From assembly GCA_020060545.1 (NCBI GenBank), contig JAGUZX010000123.1, positions 1-37,936 of the forward strand: a stretch of DNA of 37,936 nt, written 5' to 3'. This DNA is from Desulfovibrio sp. (GTDB lineage Bacteria > Bacillota > Dethiobacteria > DTU022). Positions 32,434 to 37,936 of this stretch are shown piece after piece (position 1 is the stretch's first letter; the number at the start of each line of letters is the position of its first letter). The notes below the pieces were generated by a model. It ran no database searches and had not been told where the DNA came from. It was given only the letters and a program-made list of their open reading frames with translations. A program made the position numbers and the translations under genes.

Positions 32434-34854
32434 GTGTTGCTTGTATCATACAACTGGCTCAAGGAATATGTGGATCCGGGTATTTCGCCCCGGGAATTGG
32501 CCGATAGGCTGGCCCTGGCCGGGATTGAGGTGGAATCGGTGGAACCTTTCCGCCCGGATTTGCCCGGCGTGGTTGTCGGTTCGATTACCGCGATCGAACC
32601 TTTTCCCGGCAGTGAAAAACTGCTGCTGGCCCGGGTGAACCCCGGCGGACCGGAAGTAAGCATCGTCTGCGGGGCCCGGAATATCGCCGTGGGCCAGAAG
32701 GTGCCCCTGGCCCTGCCCGGCAGCGAACTGCCCGGCAGGGGGCGGATTACACAGGCCACGATACAGGGTGTGGTTTCTTCCGGTATGCTCTGCTCGGCGG
32801 AGGAATTGGGGCTCGCACTGGGGCCGGCGGAGGCAGGAATCCTGATCCTGGATCCTTACGCTGTTCCCGGGACTCCCGCAGGCAGGCTCCTCGGCTTCGA
32901 TGATTATATCCTCGCCCTGGCGCTTACGCCGAACCGGGCCGACTGCCTCGGTATGCTCGGCGTCGCTTACGAGGTGGCTGCGCTAACCGGATCCAGGGTC
33001 AAGCTTCCACCCGCGCAACCGCCCGAAAGCGAAAAAGAGATTAACGAAGCCGCCCGGGTGACCGTCCTCGATCCCGATCTCTGCCCCCGCTATACGGCGC
33101 GCGTAATCAACGGGGTCAAAACCGGCGCCGCGCCGCTCTGGATGCAGCTGCGTTTAATCAAGGCCGGTATCCGGCCGATTAATGTCATCGTCGATATCAC
33201 CAATTACGTGATGCTGGAATACGGCCAGCCGCTGCACGCTTTCGATTATGACCTGCTGCGGAACGGGGAAATCATCGTGCGCCGCGGCCGCCCCGGCGAG
33301 ACGCTGATCACCCTGGATGGACTGGAGCGTTCCTTGGATTCCGATGTGCTGGTGATCGCCGGCAAGGCGGGGCCGGTGGGGCTGGCCGGGGTGATGGGCG
33401 GGGAGAACACCGAAATCGGGCCGGCTACCCGCCGGGTCCTGCTGGAAGCGGCCCGCTTCAACCCCGCCGTGATCCGGCGCACGGCCCGCCGCTTTAACCT
33501 TCCCTCGGAAGCCTCACAGCGATTCGAGCGCGGGGTAAACCCGGAATGGGTCCCCGCCGCCCAAAACCGCGCCGCCCGGTTGATGGCGGAGCTGGGCGGG
33601 GGCGAGGTGCTGCGCGGCATGATCGATGCCGACGCCTCGCCCGCCCGCCCGCGCCTGATCAGCGTCCGGCCCCACCGGATCAACGAAATTCTCGGGGTCA
33701 AAATCCCGGTGGAGGAGGTTGTCTCCATTTTAGAGAGGCTCGACTTTACCGTGGAGCGGGGGAGCGGGAGAACCCTCGCCATTACCGTGCCGCTGCGCCG
33801 GGGCGATATCTTCCTCGAAGAGGATGTGGTGGAAGAGGTGGCCCGTCTCTACGGCTACGAAAAGATACCGGTAACGCTGCCCCGCGGCGAGCTGGTGGAA
33901 AACTTTGCTGCGCCGGACCAGCGGGTTGAGGCGCTGGCCAGGCAGACCCTCACCGCCAGCGGTTTTTTCGAGGCGATCACCTATGCTTTCATCAACCCGG
34001 CCCAACTGGAAAAACTCGGGCTGCCGCCGGGCGACCCCAGGCGGGCGGCGATCCCCTTGCAGAACCCTCTATCCGAGGAGCAGAGCGTGATGCGCACCAC
34101 CCTGCTGCCGGGCCTGCTCAAGGTGATCCAGCATAACTTCAACTTCCGGGAGATGAATCAGCTCTTTTATGAAATCGGCACGGTCTATTTCTCCCGGCGG
34201 CTGCCCCTGGACGAGCTGCCTGCTGAAAAAACAAGCCTGGCCCTGGCCGCGACCGGTTTTGCTCCGGAAGCCAACTGGTACACTCCCTCCCGGCCCGCCG
34301 GTTTCTTTACCGTGAAGGGGGCCCTGGAGGCCTTGTTCCGGCGGCTGGGGCTCCACCGGGTGGATTTTGTGCCCGCGAAGTTGCCCTTAACCCACCCGAC
34401 GCGGGCCGCGCGGGTATTTGTCGGCGGTGAGGAAGCCGGTTTTTTGGGAGAGCTTCATCCCGAAACGGCGGGGAAGTGGGATTTTCCCCAGGCCGTCACG
34501 GTCGCCGAGCTGGACTTGAGTGTCCTTACCGCCGCGGCCGACCTCGTGCCGCGGGTCGCCCCGCTCCCCCGCTACCCCGCCGCCCGGCGGGACATTGCCG
34601 TCGTCTCCTCCGGGGAGATACCGGCGCAAAGGTTTGAACAGGCTATCTTCGAAGCGGGAGGCGGCCTGGTCGACCGGGTGGCCCTGTTTGATCTCTATGA
34701 AGGAGAGCAGATCCCGGCGGGCAAACGAAGCCTGGCTTTCACCATTACCTACCGCCGCGCCGAGGGAACCCTTACCGAGCAGGAGATCAATGCGGCCCAG
34801 GAGAGGATTGAACAGGCCCTCTCCGGCATGGGAGCGGCATTACGCCGCCGCTAG
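32434..34854 (+). CDS. pheT: Phenylalanyl-tRNA synthetase beta subunit
   Basis: 806 residues, the usual size. N-terminal signature MLLVSYNWLKEYVD, an EMAP/OB tRNA-binding domain (about 40-150, VCGARNIAVGQKVPLALPG), B3/B4 editing domain (about 205-375), B5 (about 405-470), a catalytic-like core (MRTTLLPGLLKVIQHNFNF) and a C-terminal FDX-ACB domain (about 712-805, PLPRYPAARRDIAVV) that grips the anticodon stem. GTG start just after GGAGGGG. It is separated from pheS by 209 nt of repeats, which is unusually long for this pair. Confidence 0.97.
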   Translation: MLLVSYNWLKEYVDPGISPRELADRLALAGIEVESVEPFRPDLPGVVVGSITAIEPFPGSEKLLLARVNPGGPEVSIVCGARNIAVGQKVPLALPGSELPGRGRITQATIQGVVSSGMLCSAEELGLALGPAEAGILILDPYAVPGTPAGRLLGFDDYILALALTPNRADCLGMLGVAYEVAALTGSRVKLPPAQPPESEKEINEAARVTVLDPDLCPRYTARVINGVKTGAAPLWMQLRLIKAGIRPINVIVDITNYVMLEYGQPLHAFDYDLLRNGEIIVRRGRPGETLITLDGLERSLDSDVLVIAGKAGPVGLAGVMGGENTEIGPATRRVLLEAARFNPAVIRRTARRFNLPSEASQRFERGVNPEWVPAAQNRAARLMAELGGGEVLRGMIDADASPARPRLISVRPHRINEILGVKIPVEEVVSILERLDFTVERGSGRTLAITVPLRRGDIFLEEDVVEEVARLYGYEKIPVTLPRGELVENFAAPDQRVEALARQTLTASGFFEAITYAFINPAQLEKLGLPPGDPRRAAIPLQNPLSEEQSVMRTTLLPGLLKVIQHNFNFREMNQLFYEIGTVYFSRRLPLDELPAEKTSLALAATGFAPEANWYTPSRPAGFFTVKGALEALFRRLGLHRVDFVPAKLPLTHPTRAARVFVGGEEAGFLGELHPETAGKWDFPQAVTVAELDLSVLTAAADLVPRVAPLPRYPAARRDIAVVSSGEIPAQRFEQAIFEAGGGLVDRVALFDLYEGEQIPAGKRSLAFTITYRRAEGTLTEQEINAAQERIEQALSGMGAALRRR

Positions 34855-34921
34855 AAGGATATCGGCTTACCTTTCGCGAATAAGTTTCCAGGACGCCCTG
34901 CCGGCGGGAGGACATAAAAGC

Positions 34922-35197
34922 GTGGTGGAAAAATCGAAAAACCGGGTAACAGTGAATATTATGGGGGAAGAATATACCATCAGGGGAACCGCTTCGCCTG
35001 AAATGATGCACCAGGTTGCCCGCTACGTGGACGAGTTAATGCGCTCGCTGGCGGAAAAAAACTGCCACATCAGCAGGCACAAGATCGCGGTGCTGACGGC
35101 GATCAACCTGGCCGACGAGTTGATGAGGCTGAAAACACACCTGCGCCGTTTTTCCGATGAGCAAAAGGAAAGGGGTGAAGAGGATGAACTGGTTTGA
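34922..35197 (+). CDS. zapA: Cell division protein ZapA-like
   Basis: 91 residues from GTG 34922, 9 nt after GGGAGGA. The pattern VTVNIMGEEYTIRGTASPEMMHQVA then VDELMRSLAE and KIAVLTAINLADEL is the ZapA family: an N-terminal beta part and a C-terminal coiled coil that crosslinks FtsZ filaments at mid-cell. The order pheT-zapA-cvpA-polX is common in Firmicutes. Overlaps cvpA by 14 nt. Confidence 0.92.
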   Translation: MVEKSKNRVTVNIMGEEYTIRGTASPEMMHQVARYVDELMRSLAEKNCHISRHKIAVLTAINLADELMRLKTHLRRFSDEQKERGEEDELV

Positions 35198-35765
35198 TTT
35201 TTTGCTGCTCGGCGTCATCGCTTTGTATACCATCTTCGGTTTCGCCGGGGGTTTGATCAAACAGCTCTTCAACCTGTTCGGTTTCTTTGTCGTGATCGCG
35301 CTGGCTTTTACCGGGAGCCGCATCTTGAGCGGTTACGTCGCCTCTTATCTTGACCCGGCCTCCCTGCTCCCTTACTGGGAAGTGATCCACGGCCTCGGCG
35401 TCGATATTTCCATCGATCGGGTGCACCAGATGGCAGCCGCGGTAATCACTTTCCTGGCGCTGTTCCTGATCCTGCAAATTGTATTGCGCCTGATTGCCGC
35501 CGGTTTCAAGTCCATTAACCGGATCCCGGTCATCGGGCTGCTTAACCGGGCCGGCGGCGCGGCGATCGGCGGCCTGATCGGGATCGCTTTTGCTTATATG
35601 CTGGTGAGTTTGGCTTCCCTGGCGCCGCTGCAGTTTTGCATGGACGCCGTAAACGGCTCAAAAGTAGCCGGGTGGGCGGAAATTTACCTGCCTCCCGTTA
35701 CCGCCGCCCTGAAAGAGCTTTTCCTGAAGTTCTTCCTGCAAACTGTAACCGGCGGGGAAGCTTGA
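35184..35765 (+). CDS. cvpA: CvpA family membrane protein
   Basis: 193 residues from ATG 35184 (AAGGGGTGAAGAGG upstream). The start MNWFDFLLLGVIALYTIFGF and the FAGGLIKQLFNL motif are typical of CvpA (colicin V production homologue). Four membrane spans are visible near 5-22, 32-48, 84-106 and 125-150. Role in Firmicutes unknown. Operon with zapA and polX. Confidence 0.92.
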   Translation: MNWFDFLLLGVIALYTIFGFAGGLIKQLFNLFGFFVVIALAFTGSRILSGYVASYLDPASLLPYWEVIHGLGVDISIDRVHQMAAAVITFLALFLILQIVLRLIAAGFKSINRIPVIGLLNRAGGAAIGGLIGIAFAYMLVSLASLAPLQFCMDAVNGSKVAGWAEIYLPPVTAALKELFLKFFLQTVTGGEA

Positions 35766-35782
35766 AAGGTGAGCCTGGAAAA

Positions 35783-37531
35783 TTGCAGAACTGGGAAGTT
35801 GCGGCGGCGCTGGAGCGGATGGCCGGCCTGCTGGCGCTGAAGGGCGAGAACGATTTTAAAGTGCGGGCTTACAGCCAGGCGGCGCGGCAGGTAATCCGAC
35901 TATCCGAGCCCCTGGCTGTGTTGATTGACGAGGGAAGGCTGGACCGGCTGCCCGGCATCGGGAAAGCCCTGAGGGCCAAAATCGAAGAACTGGTAGCCAC
36001 CGGTCAGAGCGCCTTTTTGGCCAGGTTGGAAAACGAGGTCCCCCCGGAACTGCTGGCGCTTTTCGCCATCCCCGGGGTTGGTTATAAAACAGCCGCCGCC
36101 CTGGTGCAGGGGCTGCGCCTCTCCAACATGGGCGAGCTGGAACGGGCCGCCCAAAACGGCCGGGTCCGGAGCCTGCCCGGGTTGGGCGGCGCCCTGGAGA
36201 GAAATATTATCGCCTATTTTCAGGAGCGGAGCCGGGAACAGGAGCTTTTTCACCGCGGTGTGGCGGTGCCGCTGGCTGAACAGCTCCGGCGCTATTTGGA
36301 AGAGCTCCCGCTTGTCAAGCTCTACCGCACGGCCGGCGAAGTAAGGCGGGGCAAGGAAGCGGTAGCGGCGGTAGAAGGGGTGGCGGTTTTAAGCCCCGCA
36401 GGCGGCCGGGAGGCCTTGATCCGGGCCCTGCGCGGACTGCCGTGGGCGGCGTCGATCAACCAGGCCGAGCGGGAGGAAGGCCCGCTTCACCTGGAGACCC
36501 TCTTCGGCCTGCCTGTATCCCTGCACCTGGTCAGTGAAGAAGCGTTTCCGGCCGCCCTGGTGAAGCTGACCGCGTCGGCGGAACACTGGGAGCGGCTGGC
36601 CGGCCGTGCCCGGGAGTTCGGTTTTACCCTGACCGGCGAAGGCTTGCGAGACGCCGCCGGCCGGGGGCTGCCCCTGCATGCGGAAGAAGACCTTTACCGG
36701 GCGCTGGAACTGCCCTTTATCCCGCCGGAGCTGCGGGAAGATGAGGGCGAATGGGAAGCCGCCCTGTCGGGCCGGCTCCCCGTCCTGCTGGAAGCGGAGC
36801 AGATCCGGGGCGATCTCCACCTGCACAGCGATTGGAGCGACGGCACCGCTTCGCTCGAGGCGATCGCCGCTGCCGCGTCCGCGATGGGTTACGCCTATGC
36901 CGCCATTACAGACCACTCCCCGGCGCTGCGCATCGCCGGAGGCCTTACGCCGGAAAAACTCCGCTTGCAGTGCGAGGCCATCAGGCACCTGAACGAAACA
37001 AACGGCGGATGTTACCTTTTTACCGGGATGGAGGTCAATATCAACTCCGACGGCTCCCTGGACCTGCCCGACAAACTTTTGGCCGGGCTGGAGCTGGTGG
37101 TCGCCTCTGTGCACAGCAACTTCCGGCAGAGCCGGGCGGAGATGACCGGCCGGCTCTGCCGGGCGATGGAACACCCGTCGGTGCATATCATCGGGCACCC
37201 CACCGGCCGCCTCCTGGGCAGCCGGGGCGGTTACCAGGTGGACGAGGAAGCGCTGATCCGGCAGGCCGCCGCTACCGGCACGATCATCGAGATCAACGCC
37301 TCTCCGCAGCGGCTGGATCTGCCCGAGGCGCATATTCGCCGCGCCCGTGACGCCGGGGTGCGCCTGGCCGTCAGCACGGACGCCCACAGCATCGCCACGA
37401 TGGAAGATATGCCCTATGGGGTTACGGCGGCCCGGCGGGGCTGGCTGGAAGCCGGCCAGGTCGTCAACACCCTGCCCCTGCCGGAACTGCGGGCGCTTTT
37501 ACGAAAAAAACAGCTCAGCCGCAAGGGGTGA
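35783..37531 (+). CDS. polX: PolX-family protein: degenerate polymerase, intact PHP phosphoesterase
   Basis: 582 residues from TTG 35783 (GGTGAG 9 nt upstream). Helix-hairpin-helix elements ([28 protein letters not shown]) and a polymerase X fold are present, but the catalytic carboxylates are missing: after [10 protein letters not shown] the expected GDxD reads A195-A196-V197-E198, and the later DLR motif reads S246-L-H248 (GLPVSLHLV). The C-terminal PHP domain (about 340-575) is complete: [11 protein letters not shown] (His346, His348), [39 protein letters not shown] and STDAHS. PHP domains of PolX have Mn-dependent 3'-5' exonuclease or AP-endonuclease activity. So it probably acts in DNA repair as a nuclease, not as a polymerase. 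Confidence 0.9.
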   Translation: MQNWEVAAALERMAGLLALKGENDFKVRAYSQAARQVIRLSEPLAVLIDEGRLDRLPGIGKALRAKIEELVATGQSAFLARLENEVPPELLALFAIPGVGYKTAAALVQGLRLSNMGELERAAQNGRVRSLPGLGGALERNIIAYFQERSREQELFHRGVAVPLAEQLRRYLEELPLVKLYRTAGEVRRGKEAVAAVEGVAVLSPAGGREALIRALRGLPWAASINQAEREEGPLHLETLFGLPVSLHLVSEEAFPAALVKLTASAEHWERLAGRAREFGFTLTGEGLRDAAGRGLPLHAEEDLYRALELPFIPPELREDEGEWEAALSGRLPVLLEAEQIRGDLHLHSDWSDGTASLEAIAAAASAMGYAYAAITDHSPALRIAGGLTPEKLRLQCEAIRHLNETNGGCYLFTGMEVNINSDGSLDLPDKLLAGLELVVASVHSNFRQSRAEMTGRLCRAMEHPSVHIIGHPTGRLLGSRGGYQVDEEALIRQAAATGTIIEINASPQRLDLPEAHIRRARDAGVRLAVSTDAHSIATMEDMPYGVTAARRGWLEAGQVVNTLPLPELRALLRKKQLSRKG

Positions 37532-37538
37532 AAGCGCG

Positions 37539-37936
37539 CTGCTGCAACCGCTGGAGCCTTCCTTCTATACCCGGGATACCGTCACCGTGGCCCGGGCGCT
37601 GCTCGGGCGGCTTCTCTGTCACGAAACCGCCGCGGGGTTGGCGGCGGGGCTGATCGTGGAAACCGAGGCCTATTTAAGCGGCGATGACCCGGCCTGCCAC
37701 GCCTTCCGGGGCCAAACCAGGCGCAACGCGCCCATGTTCGGCCCTCCCGGGACGGCGTATATCTATTTCATTTACGGCGCGCATTACTGCTTTAACGTGG
37801 TGACCGCCCCCGCGGGGATTGGGGAAGCCGTTTTGGTGCGCGCCCTGCAGCCCTGGCAAGGCATCGAGCTGATGCGGCTGCGCCGGGGCGGGGACTGCCG
37901 GCTGCCGGACCTGGCCGGCGGGCCGGGGAAGCTCTG
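37539..37936 (+). CDS. 3-methyladenine DNA glycosylase (AAG/Mpg family), partial
   Basis: The 5' part (about 132 codons) of an AAG-type base-excision glycosylase that runs off the window. Motifs: [20 protein letters not shown] with the catalytic Glu, [19 protein letters not shown], and [18 protein letters not shown] with the intercalating Tyr. It removes alkylated purines. No ATG, GTG or TTG is in frame near the start; CTG at 37539, 8 nt after GGGGTG, is the best candidate. It follows polX by 7 nt, suggesting a repair-gene operon. Confidence 0.92.
   Translation, partial: MLQPLEPSFYTRDTVTVARALLGRLLCHETAAGLAAGLIVETEAYLSGDDPACHAFRGQTRRNAPMFGPPGTAYIYFIYGAHYCFNVVTAPAGIGEAVLVRALQPWQGIELMRLRRGGDCRLPDLAGGPGKL

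Overview
This looks like a piece of chromosome from a spore-forming, GC-rich anaerobic member of the Firmicutes (class Clostridia, probably a Peptococcaceae-type lineage such as Desulfotomaculum/Pelotomaculum). The signs are sporulation-type genes (a YtxC protein, a Spo0E-like domain), a Phe T-box riboswitch, the Firmicutes orders ytxC-thrS and infC-rpmI-rplT, strong AGGAGG ribosome binding sites with many TTG/GTG starts, and a B12-dependent radical enzyme. Genus is inference from style; no rRNA is present.

Layout. 1-5.8 kb: an XRE/S24-like repressor (-) divergent from a Spo0E-like/macro-domain fusion, a tRNA-Val(GAC), a DRG/Obg-type GTPase with a TGS domain, and a lemA-DUF2207 membrane pair. 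5.9-7.5 kb: an orphan DNA methyltransferase with an irregular start, and a class-I glutamine-amidotransferase-like (C26) hydrolase. 7.7-19.65 kb: one long minus-strand unit read from a GntR/HutC regulator through an Opp/Dpp peptide-type ABC importer (A-B-C-D-F), an opine-dehydrogenase-family protein, and a 1228-residue protein that joins a B12-binding domain, a glutamate-mutase-like barrel and a MutL-type reactivating ATPase. 19.97-23.6 kb: on the opposite strand, an alkyl-DHAP-synthase/GlcD-like flavoprotein, a CCG iron-sulfur partner and a DagK-type lipid kinase. 23.7-37.9 kb: conserved housekeeping genes: ytxC, thrS, infC-rpmI-rplT with an attenuator leader, a Trk/Ktr potassium uptake pair, a SpoU RNA methyltransferase, T-box-pheS-pheT, zapA, cvpA, a PolX-family protein and the start of a 3-methyladenine DNA glycosylase.

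The most unusual unit is 7.7-19.65 kb. It can be read as an uptake-and-rearrangement pathway: GntR senses a ligand, the ABC system imports a peptide- or opine-like compound, the opine-dehydrogenase homologue makes or splits an N-(carboxyalkyl) amino acid, and the fused B12 enzyme rearranges a carbon skeleton while carrying its own repair chaperone. The substrate is unknown.

Other points that stand out: the PolX protein has lost its polymerase carboxylates but keeps its PHP phosphoesterase; the S24-like repressor lacks the Ser/Lys dyad; ThrRS lacks most of its TGS domain; and several REP-like palindromes and a 7-bp tandem repeat lie between housekeeping genes. No CRISPR array, insertion sequence, prophage or rRNA was seen.
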